A stretch of DNA of 5,789 nt from Bacillota bacterium (GCA_023399035.1 JAEWQX010000033.1:1-5789); one strand, 5' to 3'; shown: positions 1 through 5,321, numbered from the stretch's first letter. Notes: a model not told the origin generated them from the letters alone. Program-made: numbers and translations.

Positions 1-419
1 ATAATCATCTGCCTTGCAAATTGAAATTTCATTACTGGTGTATTTCTATATGAATTTACATCCATAATTCTTTTAAATTCTCTCCATATGCTTGAAAAAG
101 CTTTTTTATTAAGTTCACGATAAGCAGGAGAATCTTTCCCCCCAAGAATTGCAACAACCTTCTTTACTGCAAGTGTTCTTAATTCTTCCTGCTGGCTGTA
201 ATCAATAGTCATGTTGTTTTCCAGCTTTTCAATTCTGTTTCCAATCTCAACTGTACGTTTATCTATGCAGAATATTGCCTTTAGTTCAGGTGAAAGTTCC
301 TTTTCATTTACTTGATATGATCCATTCCTTCTTATCTCTGGAAGAACATCTACTGCAATCCATCTCTGAAATGAATGTGTTTTTTCATTATTCTATAAAA
401 AAATAATTGAAATGTATGT
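1..419 (-). pseudogene. Phage antirepressor remnant (Bro-N C-terminal end + ORF6C domain), broken at its 5' end and cut by the window edge
   Basis: Reading leftwards from 392, an open frame of about 130 codons runs off the window edge. It begins NNEKTHSFQRWIAVDVLPEI, which resembles the end of a Bro-N domain (family pattern F-x-x-W-V-x-x-E-V-L-P-x-I-R). From about 212 it carries an ORF6C-like domain: MTIDYSQQEELR, then GGKDSPAYRELNKKAF and IWREFKR. Proteins with this architecture are phage or prophage antirepressors that bind DNA or counter a repressor. The frame has no start: a TAG lies at 393-395. Beyond it, SIIFL then stop then NNEK still aligns with the usual Bro-N stretch (S-L-I-F-R-S-N-K), and further stops follow. 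I therefore read it as a gene that has lost its N-terminal half and gained a nonsense codon. An ATG at 212 could still start an ORF6C-only product, but I see no clear ribosome binding site for it. The family call is from memory of the domains. Confidence 0.72.
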
Positions 420-427
420 GATTATTT

Positions 428-559
428 ATGAAAAAACAAAGTTTAAAAATGAGGCTCCTTGAAGATGCAATGATCACTGGAATACTGATGGCTACAAATA
501 CAGCTGTATTTGCTGATGAAGAAGCTGCTGTTTTACAGTTATTTGATACAGCTGAATAG
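428..559 (+). CDS. Small ORF (43 aa), signal-peptide-like, possibly a gene remnant
   Basis: The frame starts MKKQSLKMRLLEDAM, continues ITGILMATNTAVFADEEAA and ends FDTAE. The basic start, the hydrophobic run and the AVFA-DE junction resemble a Sec signal peptide with signal peptidase I site. The hydrophobic core is short and is interrupted by Glu-Asp, which a working signal would not normally tolerate. Only about 13 residues would follow cleavage. I see no good ribosome binding site before 428. It begins right where the homology of the neighbouring antirepressor remnant ends, and a strong terminator follows 22 bases after its stop. The most likely reading is the truncated front of a former exported protein. 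A real small secreted peptide is possible but not supported by expression signals. Confidence 0.3.
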   Translation: MKKQSLKMRLLEDAMITGILMATNTAVFADEEAAVLQLFDTAE

Positions 560-581
560 CTCAATATTTATTTACATCATT

Positions 582-625
582 AAAAGTAGAGGTATCACTA
601 AGCACAGTGATACCTCTACTTTTTT
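582..625. terminator. Strong bidirectional intrinsic terminator
   Basis: Perfect 18-base arms lie at 582-599 and 606-623 (AAAAGTAGAGGTATCACT and its complement), with a 6-base AAGCAC loop. The plus strand ends in six T and the minus strand in four T. It would stop transcripts from the small ORF on the plus strand and from the siroheme reductase on the minus strand. Confidence 0.85.
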
Positions 626-646
626 CATATTCATATGGTTTATTTT

Positions 647-729
647 ATTTTCCCAAGTTGTTGGGAAAATGGTCTTGTTTTCCCAGAATGTTGGGAAACA
701 TCATCTTACTTTCCCAGGATATTGGGAAA
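647..729. repeat. Three tandem palindromes, TTTCCCA-N6-TGGGAAA, 30-31 base period
   Basis: Three inverted repeats share invariant arms TTTCCCA and TGGGAAA, with CCC starting at 652, 682 and 713. The first has longer arms (ATTTTCCCAA/TTGGGAAAAT, 10 pairs) round a 4-base loop; the other two have 7-pair arms round 6-base loops GAATGT and GGATAT. The spacers after copies 1 and 2 are also alike (ATGGTCTTG and ATCATCTTA), so these are direct repeats of a roughly 30-base unit rather than chance hairpins. They sit between the reductase stop codon (742) and the terminator at 582-625, inside its likely 3' untranslated region. They could be operators for a dimeric DNA-binding protein, RNA hairpins, or a small mobile repeat. 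I do not recognise the family. Confidence 0.8.
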
Positions 730-741
730 AAGCATAAAATC

Positions 742-2289
742 CTAGTTAAACTTCCCAACTAATTCCATGATTTCATCTTCAAACTTTTCAGCATATTCTT
801 CGAAGTCAACGTTCTTAGCTTCAATGTTTAAAGCAAGTTCATACATGAATTGTGGGATTTCTCTTGCAAGAAGAACTCCATAAACTTTTGCAAGCTTAGT
901 ATTTCCTTCTCCAAATGTTCCATTTATGTGTAATTCAAAGGCATCTTCCAATACATCATTGAACTTCTTCTTCTTTCCAGTAAGTCCTATTAATGCTCCC
1001 TGATGGAATGCACATGAATTTCCGCATCCTGATATATGAATGCTTGGAAGTACGTCTTTAGAATATCCCTTTTCTTCGAAGTACTTAAGGATATCTACTA
1101 GCATAGTCTGGCTTGCTCCAAGTCCTATCTGACATACTGGAGATCCAATACATGACACGCTTTGTGAAAGTCTTGTTTCTCCACCGCATCCTGAAGTTGC
1201 CTTTAATATTTCTTCTGCTTCTTTTCCATTAAGGTTTCTTATGTAGATACCTTCTGTCATTGTAAGTCTTAATTCAATATCCTTCATATCACCAATAAGG
1301 TTTAAGATATTCTTTAAGTCTTTTAATGCCGCCTGTCCGCCAACTGGATGGAAGTATACGCTGTATAATCCTTCCTGCTTTTGTTCAACTAATCTATTAT
1401 CTTCAATATCTGTCTTTATTCCTTCTTTAGCACATTCAACATTTTCAATGTTAACTGTTAAATCTTCCTGTGATTTAACTTCTGCTAAATGCTTATTGAA
1501 GCAGTTTTTGAATTCTTCTTCACCCATTCTTTCAAGGATGTATCTTACTCTTGCTTTAGCTCTGTTGTTGTAGTCACCTTCTGCAACGAATAATCTTACC
1601 ATTGCTTCAACATAATATAAAACTTCACTTGGATCACATAATTCATCAAGGGCAACACCAACTTTAGGATTCTGTCCAAGACCTCCGCCTATGTATACCT
1701 TGAATACTTTCTTTCCATCTTCTTTTACTGCTAAAAATCCTAAGTCAGTCATGCTGCAGTGAGCTGCATCCTTGTCTCCATTTGAGAATGATACCTTAAG
1801 CTTTCTTGGAAGCTTATATCCTCTGATTCTTTGTAAAAAGTATCTGTTTACTAATAGAGCATATGAAGAAACGTCAAATGCTTCATCCTTTTCAACCCCT
1901 GAAAGTGGTGATATTGCTACATTTCTTGGGAAGTTTCCGCCTGCCCCTCTTGTGTATATATCATTTTCAAGAGCTTCTTTCATCAAATCACAGATTGCAT
2001 CTATAGATAATCCATGGAACTGGATTGCCTGTCTTGTTGTAAAATGGATTTTTTCAAGGCTGTTTTCTTCTGCCTTAGATACAAACCACTTCATTTCATC
2101 AAGGCTTACAACTCCTGATGGAGTTCTGAATCTTATCATGAATGTGTTTCTGCTTTTTTCAGCATAAACTCCCATTCCTCCTGATGCATGTTTAAAATCC
2201 ATGACTGACATTTCTTTTTCTAAAAATTTGTGTCCTTTTTCTCTGAATCCTTCGATTTCACCAAATAACTGTTGTTTTAATTCGTTCAT
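742..2289 (-). CDS. Siroheme/[4Fe-4S] sulfite or nitrite reductase, single polypeptide (515 aa)
   Basis: This enzyme family carries out the six-electron reduction of sulfite to sulfide or nitrite to ammonia in the cytoplasm, using siroheme joined to a [4Fe-4S] cluster, usually with ferredoxin as donor. The protein shows the duplicated fold: a ferredoxin-like half-domain (about 45-110, RFRTPSG and TTRQAIQFHG), a siroheme domain (about 118-270, GAGGNFPRNV and KLPRKLKVSF), a second half-domain (about 305-365) and the cluster-binding domain (about 370-500). The cluster cysteines are C380 and C386 (C-x5-C) and C422 and C426 (C-x3-C, in SGCGNSC). Length is normal for the NirA-like group. I chose the ATG at 2289 over an ATG five codons upstream because AGGAGAG (2295-2301) lies between them at the right distance. 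Substrate cannot be decided from sequence. No siroheme, sulfate or nitrate genes are adjacent, so it appears to be transcribed alone. Confidence 0.93.
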   Translation of the reverse strand: MNELKQQLFGEIEGFREKGHKFLEKEMSVMDFKHASGGMGVYAEKSRNTFMIRFRTPSGVVSLDEMKWFVSKAEENSLEKIHFTTRQAIQFHGLSIDAICDLMKEALENDIYTRGAGGNFPRNVAISPLSGVEKDEAFDVSSYALLVNRYFLQRIRGYKLPRKLKVSFSNGDKDAAHCSMTDLGFLAVKEDGKKVFKVYIGGGLGQNPKVGVALDELCDPSEVLYYVEAMVRLFVAEGDYNNRAKARVRYILERMGEEEFKNCFNKHLAEVKSQEDLTVNIENVECAKEGIKTDIEDNRLVEQKQEGLYSVYFHPVGGQAALKDLKNILNLIGDMKDIELRLTMTEGIYIRNLNGKEAEEILKATSGCGGETRLSQSVSCIGSPVCQIGLGASQTMLVDILKYFEEKGYSKDVLPSIHISGCGNSCAFHQGALIGLTGKKKKFNDVLEDAFELHINGTFGEGNTKLAKVYGVLLAREIPQFMYELALNIEAKNVDFEEYAEKFEDEIMELVGKFN

Positions 2290-2294
2290 AATCT

Positions 2295-2301
2295 CTCTCC
2301 T
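2295..2301 (-). promoter_or_regulatory. Ribosome binding site that fixes the reductase start
   Basis: AGGAGAG lies 5-7 bases before the ATG at 2289. It would be inside the coding sequence if the upstream ATG at 2304 were used, so the shorter 515-residue protein is the better call. Confidence 0.75.
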
Positions 2302-2358
2302 CATCTCTTGTTCATCGCCTTAAGCTGTAATGGCTCTCTTTTGTAGATCAGCACTGTT

Positions 2359-2397
2359 TCAAAGAATTGGTGTTGATAATAAATAAAAGCAGCACAT
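2359..2397 (-). other. Possible 12-residue leader peptide with Cys-Cys
   Basis: An ATG in the loop of the leader hairpin opens a frame reading MCCFYLLSTPIL and then TGA. Two cysteine codons directly after the start, ahead of a possible sulfite reductase, would suit cysteine-sensing attenuation. No convincing ribosome binding site precedes it, and so short a frame may be chance. Confidence 0.15.
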
Positions 2398-2410
2398 GCT
2401 GCTTTTATTT
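2381..2410. terminator. Perfect hairpin in the reductase leader: terminator or attenuator
   Basis: Perfect 14-base arms (AAATAAAAGCAGCA and complement) flank a 2-base centre. On the minus strand the GC-rich part is followed by TTTTATTT, as in an intrinsic terminator. It lies about 140 bases beyond the phosphatase stop codon, so it may simply end that transcript. It also lies just after a candidate reductase promoter, where it would act on the reductase leader. Being symmetric, it can form on either strand. Confidence 0.7.
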
Positions 2411-2422
2411 CCACTAAATTAT

Positions 2423-2451
2423 AATATAACTTCCATTCTGATTTTATTCAA
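2423..2451 (-). promoter_or_regulatory. Candidate sigma-A promoter for the reductase
   Basis: On the minus strand, TTGAAT (2446-2451) and TATATT (2423-2428) are separated by exactly 17 bases. Transcription would begin near 2416, giving a leader of about 127 bases that starts almost directly with the hairpin at 2381-2410. The region is AT-rich, so chance matches are easy. No better promoter is seen between the hairpin and the gene. Confidence 0.42.
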
Positions 2452-2549
2452 TATAAAAATCAAAATTTTCTTATACTTATTCCTTATAATTATAATTATA
2501 ATTTGCCTATATGATATTAATTAATAATGATTGTCCACTATTTCACCAG

Positions 2550-3224
2550 TCATTTTTCAATCATCACATTATTCACATAGAATTCTTCCATATCATCTAA
2601 CCTGAGGCAGGCAAGCTGCCCATTGACCATTGCACCAAAACAGCACCCGCAGTCTATATAAATTGTACCGAATCTCTTTAATATAGTATTGCATCCATCC
2701 TCTATATTTTGAACAGGGGTATGTCCGCATATAACCGTATAATCCCTGTACTTTTTTTCTTTCCCTATATTTTCCCTGCTCCATACACATATATCTTCGC
2801 TCTGTGCAAGAAATTCATCAAGCTCAAGGCTGTCATCATAATTTTCAAAACCTGAATGAACAAAAATAAACTTATCTACCACCTTTATGAGTGGCAGCTC
2901 CTTCACATAGCTGTACACCTTTTCAATTTCCCCCTGGCCTCTTTCATGCAGCTGGCTGTGTGTCACATATCCTCCGTTGAAATACCACAAAATATAGTCT
3001 TTGTTTTCAATTGCATCCTGAAACATCTTTTCATGATTTCCTTTAAGCATCACTATATTTTTTCTTTCCAATATATAATCCAACACTTTTAGAGGCTGTG
3101 GTCCTCTGTCAAATATATCACCCAGAATATACAGTTCATCATCATCACTGAATTTTATCTTATGAAGCATTTCCATAAACTCAGAGTAGCATCCATGTAT
3201 ATCTGACATAACATACCTGCTCAT
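2550..3224 (-). CDS. PPP-family metallophosphatase (serine/threonine protein phosphatase type, 224 aa)
   Basis: This is a two-metal phosphatase of the calcineurin-like PPP superfamily. All signature motifs are present in order: SDIHG (D8, H10), GDIFDRG (35-41), GNHE (62-65), the histidine of VHSG (H123) and GHTP (167-170). It ends with the usual IDCGCCFGA and a LACLRL strand (about 190-208). Close bacterial relatives are PrpA/PphA-type protein phosphatases and ApaH-like enzymes, so the substrate could be phosphoproteins or a dinucleotide. Sequence alone does not separate these. Length is typical, and there is no signal peptide or membrane segment, so it is cytoplasmic. I start it at 3224, since AAGGAG (3233-3238) precedes that ATG by 8 bases and the ATG seven codons upstream has no such site. 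It stands alone, with a long AT-rich gap upstream and 260 bases before the reductase. Confidence 0.9.
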   Translation of the reverse strand: MSRYVMSDIHGCYSEFMEMLHKIKFSDDDELYILGDIFDRGPQPLKVLDYILERKNIVMLKGNHEKMFQDAIENKDYILWYFNGGYVTHSQLHERGQGEIEKVYSYVKELPLIKVVDKFIFVHSGFENYDDSLELDEFLAQSEDICVWSRENIGKEKKYRDYTVICGHTPVQNIEDGCNTILKRFGTIYIDCGCCFGAMVNGQLACLRLDDMEEFYVNNVMIEK

Positions 3225-3232
3225 CTGCCTCA

Positions 3233-3238
3233 CTCCTT
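3233..3238 (-). promoter_or_regulatory. Ribosome binding site that fixes the phosphatase start
   Basis: AAGGAG is followed by 8 bases and the ATG at 3224. It falls inside the longer reading frame beginning at 3245, which argues for the shorter protein. Confidence 0.75.
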
Positions 3239-3332
3239 TTACCATATTATTATCTTAAGAATCATAAAGCACCAATAATACTATATATTCATATTATTCA
3301 ATTACTGACAATATTATTTTCCCCATTAATAA

Positions 3333-3341
3333 ATTATATCA
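3333..3341 (-). promoter_or_regulatory. Candidate extended -10 promoter for the phosphatase
   Basis: TGATATAAT on the minus strand matches an extended -10 (TGnTATAAT) exactly and lies about 110 bases before the phosphatase start. There is no recognisable -35. An alternative TTGTCA closer to the gene lacks a well-placed -10. Confidence 0.3.
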
Positions 3342-3471
3342 TTTTTTCAGCTCTTAATTACATAAACTGGATAATATTTTTTCTTAATATAATGATAACA
3401 TTACCATTAAACTATAACTTTCCATAGAAGTCAGAATAACTTATTCCTGTAAAAGCAATTATTTAATAATA

Positions 3472-3513
3472 AAAGCTGCATGCAATAGAATATATTCTAC
3501 TACTTGCAGCTTT
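3472..3513. terminator. Composite hairpin, terminator-like on the minus strand
   Basis: The outer arms AAAGCTGCA (3472-3480) and TGCAGCTTT (3505-3513) enclose a perfect inner palindrome, TAGAATATATTCTA (3486-3499), with 5-base bulges on each side. On the minus strand the stem ends GCAGCTTTTATTATT, a reasonable terminator tail; on the plus strand the tail is weak. No gene ends here on the minus strand, so it either ends an unseen short transcript or shields the phosphatase promoter from upstream transcription. Confidence 0.5.
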
Positions 3514-3676
3514 AAACAGGATTTTAACACATAATCCCAATATATTCTATAAGCATATTTCATATAAAAACTGTCCACAAAGCACTTACTTAAAATAAAT
3601 CTGTTATAACCTTTTATTTTTTTGTATATATTATATAATAATAACATAGTGTATCTTTCAGGGCTTTATGTATGCC

Positions 3677-3706
3677 TTGAAATGACGATAAATATTAATA
3701 TATAAA
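3677..3706 (+). promoter_or_regulatory. Candidate greA promoter
   Basis: TTGAAA (3677-3682) is followed after 18 bases by TATAAA (3701-3706), or after 16 bases by TATATA. Transcription would begin near 3713, giving a leader of about 20 bases containing the ribosome binding site. The match to sigma-A consensus is good and the position is right. Confidence 0.5.
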
Positions 3707-3719
3707 AAGCGTGTAATCC

Positions 3720-3726
3720 GGGGAGG
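3720..3726 (+). promoter_or_regulatory. Strong greA ribosome binding site
   Basis: GGGGAGG is followed by 7 bases and the ATG at 3734, an almost ideal clostridial Shine-Dalgarno arrangement that confirms the start. Confidence 0.85.
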
Positions 3727-3733
3727 TTTTAAA

Positions 3734-4198
3734 ATGCATAATGTATTAACACAAGAAAATATGAAAAAATTACAGGAAGAATTAGACTATAGATTGACTG
3801 TAAAAAGAGCTGAAATTGCTAAGGAAAAATTAATAGCTGCTGCTCATGGTGATAGATCTGAAAATGCTGAATACAAAGAAGCATGTGCAAACTACAGAGA
3901 AAACGACAACAGGATTCAATATCTTATGACTATGATTTCAACTGCAACAGTAATCGATGATGAAAATACAGACAAGTCAGCACTTGGCATAAACAGCAAG
4001 GCAAAAGTTAAGTTCATTGAAGATGATGAAGAAGAAATCATCACTCTTGTAACTACTATGGACCTTGATCCTGAAAACATGATGATAAGCATAGAATCTG
4101 ATTTAGGAAAAGCACTTATGGGTAAGAAAGCAGGAGATGTGGTAGAAGTTGAAGCTCCAGGTGCTAAATACTCTGTAGAGGTTTTGGAAATCCTATAA
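3734..4198 (+). CDS. greA: Transcription elongation factor GreA (154 aa)
   Basis: GreA enters the secondary channel of RNA polymerase and stimulates cleavage of backtracked transcripts. The N-terminal coiled coil (about 1-75) begins VLTQENMKKLQEEL and turns at the conserved tip GDRSENAEY (39-47). The tip carries the two acidic residues needed for cleavage, D40 and E43 (usual numbering D41 and E44). The C-terminal FKBP-like domain ends with the family signature DLGKALMGKKAGDVVEVEAP and YSVEVLEI. Length is about the usual 157 residues. The tip has Arg where most GreA proteins have Leu (GDLSENAEY), a mild departure that may mark a paralogue. It has its own promoter, ribosome binding site and terminator and is not next to lysS, its partner in many Firmicutes. 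A Gre-family paralogue is the only serious alternative. Confidence 0.92.
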   Translation: MHNVLTQENMKKLQEELDYRLTVKRAEIAKEKLIAAAHGDRSENAEYKEACANYRENDNRIQYLMTMISTATVIDDENTDKSALGINSKAKVKFIEDDEEEIITLVTTMDLDPENMMISIESDLGKALMGKKAGDVVEVEAPGAKYSVEVLEIL

Positions 4199-4218
4199 TT
4201 TAAATATTTAATAATATG

Positions 4219-4277
4219 AAATAACTCATCAATCATGCAGAATATTTATTCTGTCCTGCATAGTTGATGAGTTATTT
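4219..4277. terminator. Shared bidirectional terminator between convergent greA and SIR2 genes
   Basis: Perfect 14-base arms AAATAACTCATCAA (4219-4232) and TTGATGAGTTATTT (4264-4277) enclose a second stem (ATGCAG/CTGCAT) and a small inner hairpin. The plus strand runs on into T residues for greA. The right arm directly abuts the SIR2 stop codon at 4278, so the minus-strand transcript enters the stem as soon as translation ends. Confidence 0.85.
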
Positions 4278-5138
4278 TTAAGTTTTGTTCTCCTGCTCAT
4301 TTTTAAGAAGCTCCAGAATAACATAAGTTCTCTGTCCAAGCTTATCATTCAGCTTGACATTTGCCACACGACTTTCAATTTCTTCTGGCAGATCAAACAT
4401 ATCAATAACATGAAGGCTCTTGTTTTCATAATATGTCTTTAAGTATTCCTTCCCTGCCTGACCGCTGCTTAATAGGAGGAAATTCTTATGAATTGACTCC
4501 TTTACGTTCATTTCCTGTGCAATAAAATCAATCCAGCTTGTAAATGTATTAAGGTTATAATCATTTAGTGAATAACCCACAAATAAAAACACATGATCAA
4601 TTAGCAGTGACTTTAAAAATATCTCAAGCACTCTGTGGCTTTCTGAATACTGAAGGTAATCATCTTCCTTGAATACTATACCTTTAACATCATCAATATC
4701 TCCATGCATTTTAATGAGATAATTATTCCCCTTTACTTTTAAAAGGTCCTTGTCTGTAGTAATAATTTCATAATCCCTTAAAACATTATCCATAAGCTTA
4801 TCATAATTTGTAGTAACTATATGCTTTGGATGGATTTCAGCAATAAGCTCATTAATTATATTGGGCTTCACATCTAAATCAAAACATTTAAGAAGTGTCT
4901 TATAATACTCCTTATGTCCCTCAGATTTATCTATGCCATAAAAATACTGGGGAATTCTGATATATTCATCAGTTGTAAGCCTATGCTCAGGATATCCTAT
5001 CTTTTCTGCAAATACCCTTACAGCCTGCCCCCAGGTTGGTACTCCGGAATTTTTTGAAACTCCTGCACCAACAAATATTACAAGTTTTTCATTATCAAGC
5101 GCTTCTTTTAATTCATCAATCATATTATAGAAATCCAT
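4278..5138 (-). CDS. SIR2-family protein, stand-alone (286 aa)
   Basis: This is a SIR2-like NAD-binding protein. Motifs in order: the nucleotide-binding GAGVS (24-28, in VIFVGAGVSKNSGVPTW), TTNYDKLMDN (109-118) with catalytic-type Asn111, KMHGD (143-147) with His145, and the closing FVGYSLND (186-193). Residues 200-286 form a helical tail of unclear role. The Asn and His pair is what NAD-hydrolysing SIR2 domains use, so NADase activity is plausible. The motifs fit the SIR2-like group common in bacterial defence proteins (as in ThsA, DSR and Sir2-HerA) better than a CobB-type deacetylase: the GAG motif is not followed by the sirtuin pattern and I see no zinc-binding cysteines. No second effector or sensor domain is fused, and no HerA, Argonaute or TIR partner is in view. 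AGGTGA (5143-5148) precedes the start. Codirectional nudC lies upstream. Confidence 0.85.
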   Translation of the reverse strand: MDFYNMIDELKEALDNEKLVIFVGAGVSKNSGVPTWGQAVRVFAEKIGYPEHRLTTDEYIRIPQYFYGIDKSEGHKEYYKTLLKCFDLDVKPNIINELIAEIHPKHIVTTNYDKLMDNVLRDYEIITTDKDLLKVKGNNYLIKMHGDIDDVKGIVFKEDDYLQYSESHRVLEIFLKSLLIDHVFLFVGYSLNDYNLNTFTSWIDFIAQEMNVKESIHKNFLLLSSGQAGKEYLKTYYENKSLHVIDMFDLPEEIESRVANVKLNDKLGQRTYVILELLKNEQENKT

Positions 5139-5146
5139 TTTATCAC

Positions 5147-5293
5147 CTATACATACTTATTAATAAATTTCTGTTTTTGCTTTCTAATAATCTCTTTTTC
5201 TGTTAATACCATGCACAATTTCTTCTGAACTGGTTCTAAACATTATTGAAACTCCCTTGAAAAGCAGAAGAAGTTCAGTATAATCTCATCCAT
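5147..5293 (-). other. Possible small broken frame ahead of the SIR2 gene
   Basis: One frame reads MDEIILNFFCFSREFQ, a TAA stop at 5243-5245, then CLEPVQKKLCMVLTEKE and a basic tail ending FINKYV at a TAG (5147-5149) that overlaps the SIR2 ribosome binding site. A good AGGAG (5303-5307) lies 9 bases before its ATG. With one stop removed it would encode about 48 residues. A second frame starting at 5243 (TAATG junction, GGGAG upstream, MFRTSSEEIVHGINRKRDY, stop at 5184) overlaps it. I do not recognise either product. This may be a decayed small gene or chance in an AT-rich gap. Confidence 0.2.
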
Positions 5294-5321
5294 CAGATTA
5301 ATCTCCTACTTCATCTGAAGT
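5281..5321. repeat. Clustered short palindromes between nudC and SIR2
   Basis: TAATCT and AGATTA arms (5281-5286, 5295-5300), the 10-base palindrome AGATTAATCT (5295-5304) and ACTTCATCTGAAGT (6-base arms, 5308-5321) lie side by side and partly exclude each other. On the minus strand none has a T tail, so they are not an obvious nudC terminator. They could be an operator or an RNA structure over the small frame's ribosome binding site. Confidence 0.35.

Larger units (their letters stand above)
3246..3733. other. 488-base AT-rich divergent intergenic region
   Basis: It lies between the divergent phosphatase and greA genes. I see no convincing gene in it. It holds a candidate extended -10 for the phosphatase (3333-3341), a composite hairpin (3472-3513) and a candidate greA promoter next to that gene. 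A 62-codon minus frame (3459-3647) is rich in Ile, Tyr, Leu and Lys, lacks a ribosome binding site and reads through the hairpin, so I do not accept it as a gene. Confidence 0.7.

Noticed and set aside
647..729. CRISPR array
   Set aside because: The three units repeat every 30-31 bases with spacers that are themselves similar and only about 10 bases long. There are no unique 30-base spacers and no cas genes.
510..737. 75-codon plus-strand frame across the terminator and palindromes
   Set aside because: It has no ribosome binding site, overlaps the small ORF at 428-559 out of frame, reads straight through a perfect terminator, and its repeated FSQ-x-VGK pattern is only the translation of the DNA palindromes.
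1772..2167. 131-codon plus-strand frame inside the reductase
   Set aside because: It is antisense to a well-supported, motif-complete coding sequence and has no recognisable features.
2290..2416. Known riboswitch (SAM, T-box, cobalamin) in the reductase leader
   Set aside because: I could not match the S-box, T-box or B12-box core sequences. The leader is also short for those classes.
2593..2790. 65-codon minus frame within the phosphatase
   Set aside because: It is a shifted frame of the phosphatase gene, whose motifs GHTP and CGCCFG cover this region in the true frame.
2856..3092. 78-codon plus frame opposite the phosphatase
   Set aside because: It is antisense to the phosphatase and has no ribosome binding site or motif.
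3459..3647. 62-codon minus frame in the intergenic region
   Set aside because: Composition is what random AT-rich DNA gives (Ile, Tyr, Leu, Lys), there is no ribosome binding site, and it reads through the hairpin at 3472-3513.
3916..4236. 106-codon minus frame opposite greA
   Set aside because: It is antisense to greA, serine-rich by reverse reading of acidic codons, and overlaps the greA terminator.
4278..5138. CobB-type sirtuin deacetylase
   Set aside because: The zinc-binding cysteine pairs and the classical sirtuin GAG-x-S-x-x-S-G-I-P-x-F-R pattern are absent. The TTNYD and GYSLND motifs fit the SIR2-like defence-type group better.
4278..5138. Thoeris, DSR or Sir2-HerA system
   Set aside because: The protein is too short and lacks the extra domain of ThsA or DSR proteins, and no TIR, HerA or Argonaute gene lies in the window.
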